Origin: Spirulina subsalsa PCC 9445
GTDB lineage: Bacteria > Cyanobacteriota > Cyanobacteriia > Cyanobacteriales > Spirulinaceae
Reading direction: 5' to 3'
NCBI RefSeq assembly: GCF_000314005.1
Contig: NZ_JH980292.1
Coordinates: 3,010,779 to 3,074,778 of the forward strand
DNA length: 64,000 nt
The number at the start of each line of letters is the position of its first letter. Positions within the stretch are counted from its first letter, which is position 1. Positions 35,562-44,195 of the stretch are shown one piece after another. The position numbers were made by a program, and so were the translations under genes. The notes under the pieces were generated by a model. It ran no database searches. It was not told the DNA's origin and saw nothing but the letters and a program-made list of their open reading frames with translations.

Positions 35562-37282
35562 TAATAGTAAATGCCTGTCTTCCGATGATGAACTGCCGTT
35601 ATCCCCTCGTTATCTAAGACCTTGCCACTATCCACCACCGCATACACTAACCAATGATCGCCGCACTCCATACGCTCATTGACCCGGCACTCTAGATAAG
35701 CTAAGGCTTGTTTGAGAATGGGACAACCATTTTCTGCGGTTTCTATGTCTAACCCCACAAACCGATCTTCACCGGGGGCGAAGTTTTTCATAAAATGTTT
35801 CCGCAGTTGTTTCCCCTCCTGCAAGATATTGAGGACAAATTTATCCCCACTGTGCATTAAGTCTGCGATCGCCCGTTCCTTGGCCACCGCAATGGTTAAA
35901 CCCGGAGGGCTAAAACTGGCCTGGGACACCCACGATGCTAACATAGCGTTAGAAAGTTCGCCTTTACGGGTCGTCACCACCGATAAAGACCCCACAACAC
36001 GCCCCACCGCTTGTTCTGTCCGCGCCGATTGAGACTCACTCACCGAAGCTTTAGGCTTTTTCTGCTTCTGTTGCCGTTTCACCAGTTGAGCAAAATCCGT
36101 CCCCACCTCTTCACAATACTTAATAATACTGTCCGTCGGTTTGAACTTCACCCGAATGGGATCAAAACCGAAACGATACCCCGCATCGCGCAATTTCCCC
36201 TCTAATAAATCAATGGCCTCCCCACTCCAACCATAGGAGCCAAACACCCCCGCCAATTGTTGTTTATCGGCCGTTGAAATGACCAATCCTAAAGCCGTTT
36301 GGACTTGGGTAGGGGCATGACCCCCCAAAGTGGGAGATCCCATAATAAACCCCGCCGAGTGAGTGACAGCGGCCTTAATTTCTTCGGGTTCCGTAAACTC
36401 GCAATTGATTGAATCGACAGCCACTCCGGCCTTAGTAATTCCCCGTGCGATCGCCTGTGCCACAATCGCCGTGTTCCCATAGGCCGAAGCATAGATTAAC
36501 GCCACCCGATTTTGTTGGTTTTGCTGTTGTTCAACCCAAGTTTTATAAAGTCCCGTTAACTCCGTCAAACCGTAACGCACTAAAGGCCCGTGACCTACTG
36601 CATATAACTTAGCCGATTTATTGCCCAACTTCTCCAAAGCCGTCTCCACCTGATTAGCATGGGGAGCCATCAAACAATCAAAATAATAGCGTCGATCTTC
36701 CCGGTAAACCTGCCACCCCTCATCAAAAATCTGATCCCCGCAAACGTGCGCCCCAAACAATTTATCCGTGTATAAAATCTGGGTTTTCGGGTCATAGGTA
36801 CACATTTGATCCGACCAGCGCGGACTAGGAGTTAAAATAAACTCCAAATGATGCCCCTGACCTAAATCCAGGGTATCCTCCCCCTTCATCACTTGAATCT
36901 TTAACGCCTGATCCGGTAAGATTTTCCGCAAAGAAATTGCCCCCGGATTCGAGCAAACAATAGTCACATCCGGCGCAATTTCTAACAACGCCTTCAGGGT
37001 GACAGCCCGATTCGGGTTAACATGACCACAGATCACATAATCAATGTCACTCACCGGAAACCGTTCCGTTAAAGCCTTTAAAAAAATCTCCGTAAAAGAT
37101 TCCCCCGGCAAATCAATCACGGCGGTTTTATCCCCTTTAATCACAAAAGAATTAGCCGTTGTTCCCTTTTGCAGAGCATATTCGATTTCAAATTTCAATC
37201 TATCCCAAGTTCGAGAACGGATCACCGTTGTTTCCGCACCAATGGGTATAATTTGGGTATCTCGGGGTTTATTGTTATTCAT
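35561..37282 (-). CDS. flv1: Flavodiiron protein, Flv1/Flv2 type with degenerate diiron site
   Basis: A 573-residue cyanobacterial A-type flavodiiron protein: metallo-beta-lactamase-like domain (1-250), flavodoxin domain (about 260-400, YASAYGNTAIVAQAIA) and C-terminal flavin reductase domain (about 430-573, VGSLSVVTTRKGELSNAMLASW). In photosynthesis Flv1/Flv3 pass electrons from the acceptor side of photosystem I to oxygen without making peroxide. The diiron motif HxExDH is replaced by HVNPNR (His87 to Arg92) and other ligands are changed (SPRWSDQM, TDKLFGAH), as in Flv1 and Flv2, which pair with a canonical partner. Flv1 is preferred over Flv2 because no flv4 is adjacent; this is moderately sure. 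No flv3 is visible. Confidence 0.85.
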   Translation of the reverse strand: MNNNKPRDTQIIPIGAETTVIRSRTWDRLKFEIEYALQKGTTANSFVIKGDKTAVIDLPGESFTEIFLKALTERFPVSDIDYVICGHVNPNRAVTLKALLEIAPDVTIVCSNPGAISLRKILPDQALKIQVMKGEDTLDLGQGHHLEFILTPSPRWSDQMCTYDPKTQILYTDKLFGAHVCGDQIFDEGWQVYREDRRYYFDCLMAPHANQVETALEKLGNKSAKLYAVGHGPLVRYGLTELTGLYKTWVEQQQNQQNRVALIYASAYGNTAIVAQAIARGITKAGVAVDSINCEFTEPEEIKAAVTHSAGFIMGSPTLGGHAPTQVQTALGLVISTADKQQLAGVFGSYGWSGEAIDLLEGKLRDAGYRFGFDPIRVKFKPTDSIIKYCEEVGTDFAQLVKRQQKQKKPKASVSESQSARTEQAVGRVVGSLSVVTTRKGELSNAMLASWVSQASFSPPGLTIAVAKERAIADLMHSGDKFVLNILQEGKQLRKHFMKNFAPGEDRFVGLDIETAENGCPILKQALAYLECRVNERMECGDHWLVYAVVDSGKVLDNEGITAVHHRKTGIYY

Positions 37283-37481
37283 GGTGTCATTTATCCTTTT
37301 AAGAAGGGGTTTAGTTTTGAGAATGGCTTGAGTTATGAAAATTTAGCCGATTTGAGTTTTGAGCTATCCAACCCAAAAAGGGAGGGGGTAAAGATTGATA
37401 AAATTAGGATCAATCGGAGTTTTTACTTTTGTATAGTTTCTCCCCATCTTACAATAAATTTTGCCAGCCGGAGTTAACGTT

Positions 37482-38093
37482 ATGTTATCAAACCCATCTT
37501 TAATCGTTTATACTTTGGTGTTAGCGGGAGGTCAAAGTTCAAGAATGGGGCAAGATAAAGCCCTAATTCCCTATCAAAATATCCCCCTACTGCAACGAGT
37601 GGTAAAGGTTGCCGTAAGCTGTTGTTCTCAAGTGTATATCGTCACTCCTTGGCCAGAACGCTATCAAGGGTTATGTTCCCCCGACATTCAATTCTTGGGA
37701 GAAAAAACACCCGGGCAAGGTTCTTTAGTTGCCTTTGCTCAAGCTTTAGATCAATTGACTCAGTTCCCTTTACCAGATTGGGTTTTACTCCTAGCTTGTG
37801 ATTTACCCTATTTACAGCCAGATATTATTCAAGATTGGATTAAACAGTTAGGCAATCTCGACCGTAATATTTTAGCTTTTGTCCCTAAATCAGAGGATTA
37901 CTGGCAGCCTTTATGTGGATTGTATCGCCCCACAATCGCCCCTCATTTACAGCAGTATTTAAGGCAAAATAAACGTTCTTTTCAAGGCTTATTAAACCAG
38001 ATTTCTGTGGAGTCTGTTGGGATGAATTCAAGGGTTGACAAAATGCTCTTTAATTGCAATACTCCCGAAGATTTAGAAAGTTTAGGGAGCTAG
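37482..38093 (+). CDS. mobA: Molybdenum cofactor guanylyltransferase MobA
   Basis: About 203 residues. MobA adds GMP to molybdopterin to form the guanine dinucleotide cofactor. The nucleotide-binding N-terminus LVLAGGQSSRMGQDKAL is the family signature, followed by LLACDLPYLQPDII (metal-binding Asp), and the C-terminal CNTPEDLESL is also typical. A TTG at 37461 is in frame, but ATG 37482 after GGAG (37470-37473) is the better start. Being in the same window as moeB may be coincidence. The gene is convergent with feoA. Confidence 0.92.
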   Translation: MLSNPSLIVYTLVLAGGQSSRMGQDKALIPYQNIPLLQRVVKVAVSCCSQVYIVTPWPERYQGLCSPDIQFLGEKTPGQGSLVAFAQALDQLTQFPLPDWVLLLACDLPYLQPDIIQDWIKQLGNLDRNILAFVPKSEDYWQPLCGLYRPTIAPHLQQYLRQNKRSFQGLLNQISVESVGMNSRVDKMLFNCNTPEDLESLGS

Positions 38094-38101
38094 CTAGACG
38101 A

Positions 38102-38161
38102 GAAACCGGGTTGTGTTAGTTGGCTGCTTTTCCCGCTACTCCCTAACAAAAACCCGGTTTC
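38102..38161. repeat. AAACCGGGTT inverted repeat after mobA
   Basis: GAAACCGGGTT (38102-38112) pairs with AACCCGGTTTC (38151-38161), and the inner TGTTAG/CTAACA can extend the stem. It may terminate mobA; similar palindromes are dispersed in many cyanobacterial genomes. Confidence 0.6.
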
Positions 38162-38247
38162 CAATCTTCACCTAATTTGGGGCAAAATAAGCGTTCTTTT
38201 CAAGGGTTATTAGAACCGATAAAGCTTTTATGGCTCAACTTGGGAAT

Positions 38248-38294
38248 GGAGGCAGAGCCTCCGAGGGGCGTTACTTGGCTGGAGCCAAGTAACG
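38248..38294. repeat. Double hairpin between mobA and feoA
   Basis: Two perfect palindromes: GGAGGC-AGA-GCCTCC (38248-38262) and CGTTACTTGGCT-GGA-GCCAAGTAACG (38269-38294). They have the form of a dispersed cyanobacterial palindromic repeat and sit between convergent genes. Confidence 0.65.
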
Positions 38295-38311
38295 AGAGGG
38301 AGGTAGGGGTT

Positions 38312-38533
38312 TTAAACCCGTTCTACCCAAATTTCCTCCGCCGTTTCTCGGTCTAAGGCGGCACGAGTTCGCCCCATACTAATAATATAGGAGGGAAATT
38401 GTTGTTCAACTTTGACCTGACAACCGGGCATAATGCCCAAAGCCATTAGTTTAATTAAAGTTCGCTCAGTTTTTGGTTTCAGCGCAACGACTGTGTGCAT
38501 TTGACCTTTTTTGACGGTGGATAAAGCATTCAT
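38312..38533 (-). CDS. feoA: Ferrous iron transport accessory protein FeoA
   Basis: A 73-residue SH3-like protein. KPKTERTLIKLMALGIMPGCQVKVEQQFP and the C-terminal LDRETAEEIWVERV are typical of FeoA, a small cytoplasmic partner of FeoB. It begins 2 bp after the stop of the FeoB permease gene on the same strand, so it is translated from the same message. The order GTPase, permease, feoA is the reverse of the common feoAB order. Confidence 0.92.
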   Translation of the reverse strand: MNALSTVKKGQMHTVVALKPKTERTLIKLMALGIMPGCQVKVEQQFPSYIISMGRTRAALDRETAEEIWVERV

Positions 38534-38535
38534 GA

Positions 38536-39990
38536 TCAGAAACTAACTCCTAAGATGGTTAAGCTGAGATGGACAAGGTAGCCAATGAAAAAGGCAAAGG
38601 GAATAATAAATAAAACCATCCAGATGGTATTTTTTAGCCCCTGTTCTTTCACTAACATTTGTAACTGGGCAACACAGGGTAAAAAGAGGGTCAGGACTAT
38701 GGCGGAGACGACTAACTGATTGCCTGTCAGTGCGCCCTGTTGTTGAATGTCAAATAGTCCGGCCGCGCCATAATCTCGACGGAAGAAACCATAGAGGAAA
38801 ATGGGGGCGGTTTCTTGGGGGAGTCCTAATGCTCGTGAAATGGGTTCAATGAGGCGGATAATGGCATCAAATAGACCCGTTAAACGACCGAACCAAATCA
38901 GGACGGAAGCCCAAATAAATAGGGGTAAGACTTCCCAGAAATACCATTTCATCCTTACCCATGTTTTGGTTAAAACGTTGCGCCATTTGGGTAGACGTAG
39001 GGGGGGAATTTCCATATAAAAGCCCCCAGAGGTGCCGGGGAGGAGTCGGGCGGTGAGGTAGCCCATGCCTAAGAAGATGGCGAAAATGACCCCACCCCAG
39101 AGGACTAGGGCGGCGGGTTTCTGGGCGAGTAGTCCTAAAATAACGCCCCACTGGGCGGCGCAGGGGATGGCGAGGGAAAGGAGAAAGGCGGCGATGAGTC
39201 GTTCTCGTTGGGTGGTGAGGGTGCGGGTGACCATGGTTGCCATGGTGTCGCATCCTAAGCCTAAAACCATGGGAATCACGGCACGACCGGATAGACCCAT
39301 GATCTTGAAGAGGCGGTCTAACATGAGGGAGAGTCGGGGGAGGTAGCCGCTATCTTCGAGGAGGGAGAACATGAGGAAGTAGGTGGCGACGATGGGGAGG
39401 ACAATGGCGACGGCATAACGCACGCCTAGGGTGATGATGCCGTAGTCGTGGGCGATGAGGTCTTGTAGGATGGGCCAGGGGATAAGCTGGTTGGTGATTT
39501 GGTCAACGATGGGGTTAATCTGTTCTTCAAAGAATCCTTCGATGCCATCGACGAGGACTCCGGCCCCAATTTCTCCGACGAATTTATATATTCCGTAGTA
39601 GAGGATGAGGAGGAGGATGGGAAATCCGGTGAGGGGATTGACGGTGAGACGGTGGAGGTGTTCGACGAAGGAAAGGCGGGGGGTGTCGATGGTGAGGAGT
39701 GCCTGATTTTCGAGGTGTTGGGCTTGGTTTTGGCGGGTTTGTGCGATCGCCAAAGACAAGGGCTGATTCAGTTTTTCTTGGGTTTCGAGGATCAGGTGTT
39801 CAATGTCTAAACGCTGGGGAAAGTCCGGGGGGCAAGTATCCCAGAGTTGGGGGTCTTTTTGCAGGAGTAAGAGGGCTAAACTGCGCGGGGTGAGGCGGTA
39901 GTTTTGCCAAGGGTGGGGTTGTTGTAACCACTGTTCGAGTTGTGCGATCGCCTGTTCGATTGCTTCGGGGTAAAGAACCAGAGAATTCAA
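38536..39990 (-). CDS. feoB: FeoB membrane permease portion (split FeoB)
   Basis: A 484-residue protein lacking a G domain. Residues 1-110 are helical and soluble (YPEAIEQAIAQLEQWLQQP), corresponding to the helical spacer of FeoB. About nine membrane segments follow, with the Gate-type motifs SLLEDSGYLPRLSLMLDRLF, GLSGRAVIPMVLGLGCDTMATM and SLAIPCAAQWGVILG. It forms the Fe(II) channel in the plasma membrane and needs the separate GTPase encoded just upstream (40103-40732). The split point falls exactly between G domain and helical spacer, which argues for a natural gene split rather than a sequencing error. Confidence 0.9.
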   Translation of the reverse strand: MNSLVLYPEAIEQAIAQLEQWLQQPHPWQNYRLTPRSLALLLLQKDPQLWDTCPPDFPQRLDIEHLILETQEKLNQPLSLAIAQTRQNQAQHLENQALLTIDTPRLSFVEHLHRLTVNPLTGFPILLLILYYGIYKFVGEIGAGVLVDGIEGFFEEQINPIVDQITNQLIPWPILQDLIAHDYGIITLGVRYAVAIVLPIVATYFLMFSLLEDSGYLPRLSLMLDRLFKIMGLSGRAVIPMVLGLGCDTMATMVTRTLTTQRERLIAAFLLSLAIPCAAQWGVILGLLAQKPAALVLWGGVIFAIFLGMGYLTARLLPGTSGGFYMEIPPLRLPKWRNVLTKTWVRMKWYFWEVLPLFIWASVLIWFGRLTGLFDAIIRLIEPISRALGLPQETAPIFLYGFFRRDYGAAGLFDIQQQGALTGNQLVVSAIVLTLFLPCVAQLQMLVKEQGLKNTIWMVLFIIPFAFFIGYLVHLSLTILGVSF

Positions 39991-40102
39991 AGAGCCACCT
40001 CCTAATGAAGGGAGAGAGTTGTGAGCCAGAGAAAAGAATCAAGAGGTTGAAGGCAAGGATAATCCCCTAGGAAGGGTTTAAGGGGTTTGTCGTCAGATCT
40101 CC

Positions 40103-40732
40103 TCAAACCAATAAGGGCAGGGGTGGGGCGGGGATTTGTTGCTTAAGGGTTTGTTTTAACTCCTGAATCCCTTGATTCAGTCCGGCCGCCATCAAAATCA
40201 CGGGAATCTGTAATTGTTGGGACAGGATTTCTGGGTGCAAGGCTAGTCCTAAGCGCCGCGCTTCATCCATCATGTTAATGGCGAGGATTAGGGGCAGGTC
40301 TAATTCTAATAACTGAAAGGTTAAGGGCAACATTCGCCCTAGGTTTTTCCCGTCTACTACATGAATCACACTGGCGAACGTCTGAGTTAACAGCAGGGTT
40401 TTAGAAACAGCTTCCTCTTCACTCATCGGTAGGAGGGAATACATTCCGGGGGTGTCTACCACTGTCACCGTCTGTTCACCTAAACGCATCACCCCCCGAC
40501 TCACTTCTACTGTGGTGCCTGGATAGTTAGACACGGTGGCGTAAATCCCGGTAAGGGCATGAAATAAGACACTTTTTCCCACATTGGGCATTCCGACTAA
40601 GGCAATTTGAGCATCAGAAATCCTGGATTCCCCGTCAGTCCAAGCTTGGCGCTCTTTGCCTGGCCAGAGTGACCATTTTGTAGCGGTGGCTTTGCTTGAC
40701 CCACAGTGGGAGTGACAGCGATGACAATCCAT
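40103..40732 (-). CDS. feoB: FeoB GTPase domain protein (split FeoB)
   Basis: A 209-residue protein holding only the FeoB G domain: G1 GMPNVGKS (about residues 48-55), G2 in SNYPGTTVEVSRG, G3 DTPGMYSL, G4 NMMD. An unusual N-terminal extension MDCHRCHSHCG is rich in Cys and His and could bind iron or zinc. It would regulate the permease product encoded 112 bp downstream. No obvious Fur box was found upstream, although the AT-rich start region (40745-40790) is unassigned. Confidence 0.9.
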   Translation of the reverse strand: MDCHRCHSHCGSSKATATKWSLWPGKERQAWTDGESRISDAQIALVGMPNVGKSVLFHALTGIYATVSNYPGTTVEVSRGVMRLGEQTVTVVDTPGMYSLLPMSEEEAVSKTLLLTQTFASVIHVVDGKNLGRMLPLTFQLLELDLPLILAINMMDEARRLGLALHPEILSQQLQIPVILMAAGLNQGIQELKQTLKQQIPAPPLPLLV

Positions 40733-41260
40733 TGATTAACCCCCGAGATTTATTGCTAATAATTTTCAATTAATATTGTACAGGTGAGGTGATGTCCACA
40801 GGCAACAATTTCCAGATTTTTTAAGGATGGGGACTGGTACGAGAAAGCTGGGGCGAGAAAATTAGGGGGTGTTGTGTTCTGAACCGTTAAAAGGCTGTTA
40901 TCCCGGTAAAATGCAGGGTTTTGTGGAGTTTTAGGAGCGGAGTTCTGGGGTCAGACCGGCCAAGGAAGCCGGGAGAAGGACAGCCGGGGAGAAGCAGAAG
41001 CCGGGGGCGGGTATTCTTGCAAATCATCATCAATTGCTGCGGTCAAATTTTAGCCATTGGTGCCGTGAGAAAAACGTGGCTTTAAACACTGGCAAAACGG
41101 ATCAAGTCGGGTGGGGCGCACCCAATCTCAAGCTTCAGGAGATTTGCCCTCTAGTTTGGTTGGAGAAATCCTGCTAAATTATGGCAAGTCTATGAATGAA
41201 GAATCCCTGTCTTTTTAGAGCGGGGAGCGTCAATGATCATGTACAACGACAGGGCTAACC
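40733..41260. other. 528-bp intergenic region with a G-rich repeated motif
   Basis: It lies between divergent feoB-GTPase and mgtE. No gene is seen. From about 40961 to 41010 the motif AGCCGGG occurs three times (around 40968, 40983 and 41000), within a purine-rich run containing GGGG and GGGGG. The length and composition suggest a long mgtE leader, possibly structured, but I could not match it to a known Mg2+ riboswitch. Confidence 0.4.
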
Positions 41261-42664
41261 TTGACTGAACCAACCCCACCAAGCCAAACTGTAAGCCGTG
41301 ATGAACTTCGCCAACTGGTGCGGACCCAGTTGGAAATGTTGCTGGAAAAAGGGAATCTCCAAGGGGCTAAAGCTTTGTTGATTCCGGTGCAGCCTGTGGA
41401 TATAGCCGAAGCCATTGAACTGTTGCCGGAGTCCATGCAGGCGATCGCCTTTCGCTTACTCTCCAAAGATGAAGCCATCACAGTTTATGAATATCTCGAC
41501 TCCACTGTACAACAGTCCCTACTCCAAGAATTTAAGCGGCAGGAAGTCCTGGATATTGTAGATCAAATGTCCCCCGATGATCGCGCCCGCTTATTTGATG
41601 AACTTCCGGCCAAAGTCGTCCGCCAATTAGTCGCCCAGATGAGTCCCAAGGAGCGTCAAGCTACAGCGCTCTTATTGGGCTATGAGGAGGACACGGCAGG
41701 GCGAATCATGACTCCGGAATACATTTCCCTCAAAGAGACGTTAACCGTTGCTCAAGCCCTCGAACGTATCCGCACCCTGTCTAATGCGTCAGAACTAATT
41801 TACTATCTCTATGTGACCGATACCTCCCGCCATCTCAAAGGGATTGTTTCTCTGCGGGATTTGGTGATTTCGTCCCCAGACCAAGTGCTAGGGGGGATCA
41901 TGACCTCAGATGTGGTCAGCATTACCACCGAGATGGATCAGGAGGAAGTCGCCCGTTTAATCCAACGGTATGATCTGGTCGCCCTGCCCGTGGTGGATAA
42001 AGAACAGCGTTTGGTGGGGGTGGTGACGGTGGATGATGTGCTGGATATTTTAGAACAGGAGGCCACAGAAGATATTTATGCGCTCGGTGGTCTACAAAGT
42101 GATGGCACGAATTATTTTCAAACTAATTTATTTACAGTCGCTCGTAAACGGGTGTTTTGGTTGTTGGTGTTATTAGTAACCAATACCTTCACCAGTTCGA
42201 TTATTCAAACCCAAGGTAGTAATTTAGCTTGGACTGGTCAGGCGATCGCCATTACCGCCTTTATCCCGCTACTCACTGGTACAGGGGGGAATATTGGGGC
42301 GCAATCTTCTACGGTAGTAATTCGCGGATTGAATACCAATGAATTAAAGGATCTCGGTCCACTGCAAGTGATTGGACGGGAAGCCTTAGCGGGATTTCTT
42401 CTCGGGGCTATGTTGGGGGGTATGGCTACCCTGTGGGGCTACTATATCCTCAAGGAAACATTAGTTGTTGCGATCGCCGTTGGTAGTAGCCTCGTCGTGA
42501 TTTCTCTGTTAGCCTCGGTTTCGGGATCCGGTTTACCCTTTCTATTTCGTTCACTGGGTTTGGACCCCGCCCTAATGTCTGCACCCTTTATCACTACGGC
42601 CGTCGATGTAGTTGGCGTGTTAATTTATTTCCATATTGCCCGGTTGATCTTCTTCCATCTTTAA
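41261..42664 (+). CDS. mgtE: Magnesium transporter MgtE
   Basis: A 467-residue Mg2+ channel/transporter. Order: N-terminal helical domain (about 10-130, DIAEAIELLPESMQAIAFRLL, LFDELPAKVVRQLVAQMSP), tandem CBS domains (about 135-260, GRIMTPEYISL, GIVSLRDLVI, GVVTVDDVLDILEQEATED), plug helix and five membrane helices, including TGTGGNIGAQSSTVVIRGL, the pore signature. The CBS and N domains sense cytoplasmic Mg2+ and close the pore. TTG 41261 is the start; upstream ATGs are out of frame. The following gene begins 3 bp after the stop. Confidence 0.93.
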   Translation: MTEPTPPSQTVSRDELRQLVRTQLEMLLEKGNLQGAKALLIPVQPVDIAEAIELLPESMQAIAFRLLSKDEAITVYEYLDSTVQQSLLQEFKRQEVLDIVDQMSPDDRARLFDELPAKVVRQLVAQMSPKERQATALLLGYEEDTAGRIMTPEYISLKETLTVAQALERIRTLSNASELIYYLYVTDTSRHLKGIVSLRDLVISSPDQVLGGIMTSDVVSITTEMDQEEVARLIQRYDLVALPVVDKEQRLVGVVTVDDVLDILEQEATEDIYALGGLQSDGTNYFQTNLFTVARKRVFWLLVLLVTNTFTSSIIQTQGSNLAWTGQAIAITAFIPLLTGTGGNIGAQSSTVVIRGLNTNELKDLGPLQVIGREALAGFLLGAMLGGMATLWGYYILKETLVVAIAVGSSLVVISLLASVSGSGLPFLFRSLGLDPALMSAPFITTAVDVVGVLIYFHIARLIFFHL

Positions 42665-42667
42665 CCC

Positions 42668-44167
42668 ATGTCTTCTATTGCTAGTCATTATCACGAACGC
42701 ACCAAATACGCCCCGGACACCATTGCCACGAAAAGTCAGGGTCTAGACTGGTCTAAACAACCCAGTCCCTTTAAAGAGTATAAACTAGGCAAAACCCTTG
42801 ACCTCAAACCCTATCTAGGCAAAGATACCCTAGAGAATTTGACCTCAGAGGCGATCGCCTGGCGTAGACTCTCTCAGATGCTCTACTGTACCTATGGCAT
42901 CACCGCCAAAATGGCCACCCTCATGGGGCCTCCGGTCTATTTACGCGCCGCCCCCTCAGCTGGGGGACTCTACCCGGCGGAACTCTACCTGATCTCTCGT
43001 GGGACGGATCTTCTGCCTCCCGGACTCTATAACTACCAACCCCAAAACCACGCCCTCCTGCAATTTTGGGATGAGGCCGTTTGGGCGAATTTAGAACAAG
43101 CTTGTTTTGAACCTGAAATCTTAAAACAAGTGGATCTTGCCCTCGTCTCTTCCGCCATCTTTTATCGTTCTGCTTGGCGTTATGAAGATCGGGCTTACCG
43201 TCGCATTTTTCTGGATACCGGGCATCTCCTGGGCAATTTAGAACTCGCTGGGGCAATTAATCACTTTCGCCCCTGTTTATTAGGCGGTTTTAATGATCAA
43301 GCCATGAACGAACTCCTTTATCTGGATTCGGAACAGGAAGGCGTAATGACCGTGATTCCCCTCGGCGACTCTACCCCCCCTCCAGAATCCTATCTCACGG
43401 CTCTCCCCTCCCCCATCTATTCTGATTACGCCCTCGTACAGGATGGCGACCTTTTAAACTATTTTCATCAATCTACTCAAATCACTGCATTTCAAGCCCC
43501 CACCTCGGAGGTCAGTGAGACAACGGATAAATACAACTTTCCCTTTTGTTTAAAAATCTCGACCCAAACGGCCCCCATCCACTGGGGAATTCACTTAGAA
43601 GAGTTAGAGCAAACCATCTTAAAACGGCGCTCTACCCGTACTTATACGGGGGCTGACCTAACCTTAGATGAGTTAAACCTGCTCCTGCACTTTACCTATC
43701 ACCCCGAAGACTACGCCAACCAAGGTTTAGACCCTCAGCCCGACTATTTTGATTTAAGTCTCCTACAAACCTTTGTTGTGGTGTCTGGGGTGACAGGTCT
43801 AGAAGAAGGTTGTTATTACTATGCCCCCCAAGCCCAAGAATTGCGGCAAATTCGCTTTAAAAACTTCCGCCGAGATGTTCATTTTCTCTGTTTGGGGCAA
43901 GAATTGGGGCGGGATGCCGGGGCGGTAATCTTCCACACGGCCGACTTAAAGCTAGCTATCCAGAAATATGGCGATCGCGTTTATCGGTATCTCCACATGG
44001 ACGCTGGGCATTTAGGACAGCGTTTAAACCTCGCGGCCATCCATCTAGGACTGGGAGTGAGTGGTATTGGGGGCTTTTTTGATGACCAAGTGAATGAAGT
44101 CCTCGGGATTCCTGAAGATGAAGCCGTAATCTACATCACGACCTTAGGCCGTCCCAGATTGCGCTAA
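42668..44167 (+). CDS. SagB/ThcOx-family double nitroreductase-like protein
   Basis: A 499-residue protein with two nitroreductase-like halves. The first has YLRAAPSAGGLYPAELYLIS and DTGHLLGNLELAGA; the second has KRRSTRTYTGADLTLDELN, FVVVSGVTGLEEGCYYY and DAGHLGQRLNLAAIHLGLG. These are hallmarks of SagB-type FMN oxidoreductases, which oxidise thiazolines or oxazolines in azole-containing peptides. No cyclodehydratase or precursor peptide gene is adjacent, so the substrate here is unknown and the protein may have another redox role. It is 3 bp after mgtE and probably cotranscribed. Confidence 0.85.
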   Translation: MSSIASHYHERTKYAPDTIATKSQGLDWSKQPSPFKEYKLGKTLDLKPYLGKDTLENLTSEAIAWRRLSQMLYCTYGITAKMATLMGPPVYLRAAPSAGGLYPAELYLISRGTDLLPPGLYNYQPQNHALLQFWDEAVWANLEQACFEPEILKQVDLALVSSAIFYRSAWRYEDRAYRRIFLDTGHLLGNLELAGAINHFRPCLLGGFNDQAMNELLYLDSEQEGVMTVIPLGDSTPPPESYLTALPSPIYSDYALVQDGDLLNYFHQSTQITAFQAPTSEVSETTDKYNFPFCLKISTQTAPIHWGIHLEELEQTILKRRSTRTYTGADLTLDELNLLLHFTYHPEDYANQGLDPQPDYFDLSLLQTFVVVSGVTGLEEGCYYYAPQAQELRQIRFKNFRRDVHFLCLGQELGRDAGAVIFHTADLKLAIQKYGDRVYRYLHMDAGHLGQRLNLAAIHLGLGVSGIGGFFDDQVNEVLGIPEDEAVIYITTLGRPRLR

Positions 44168-44195
44168 TTCATTCAATCGTTAAAAGCGTGACAGA

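Noticed and set aside
38536-40732. Split FeoB as a sequencing error
   Set aside because: The two parts are separated by 112 bp and the break falls exactly at a domain boundary, so no single frameshift would join them.
40740-40800. Possible Fur box upstream of the FeoB GTPase gene
   Set aside because: The AT-rich stretch (TAATAATTTTCAATTAATA) matches the Fur consensus poorly compared with the three boxes of the lanthipeptide cluster.
40920-41260. Known Mg2+ riboswitch (M-box) upstream of mgtE
   Set aside because: I could not recognise the conserved M-box core; left as an unassigned leader.
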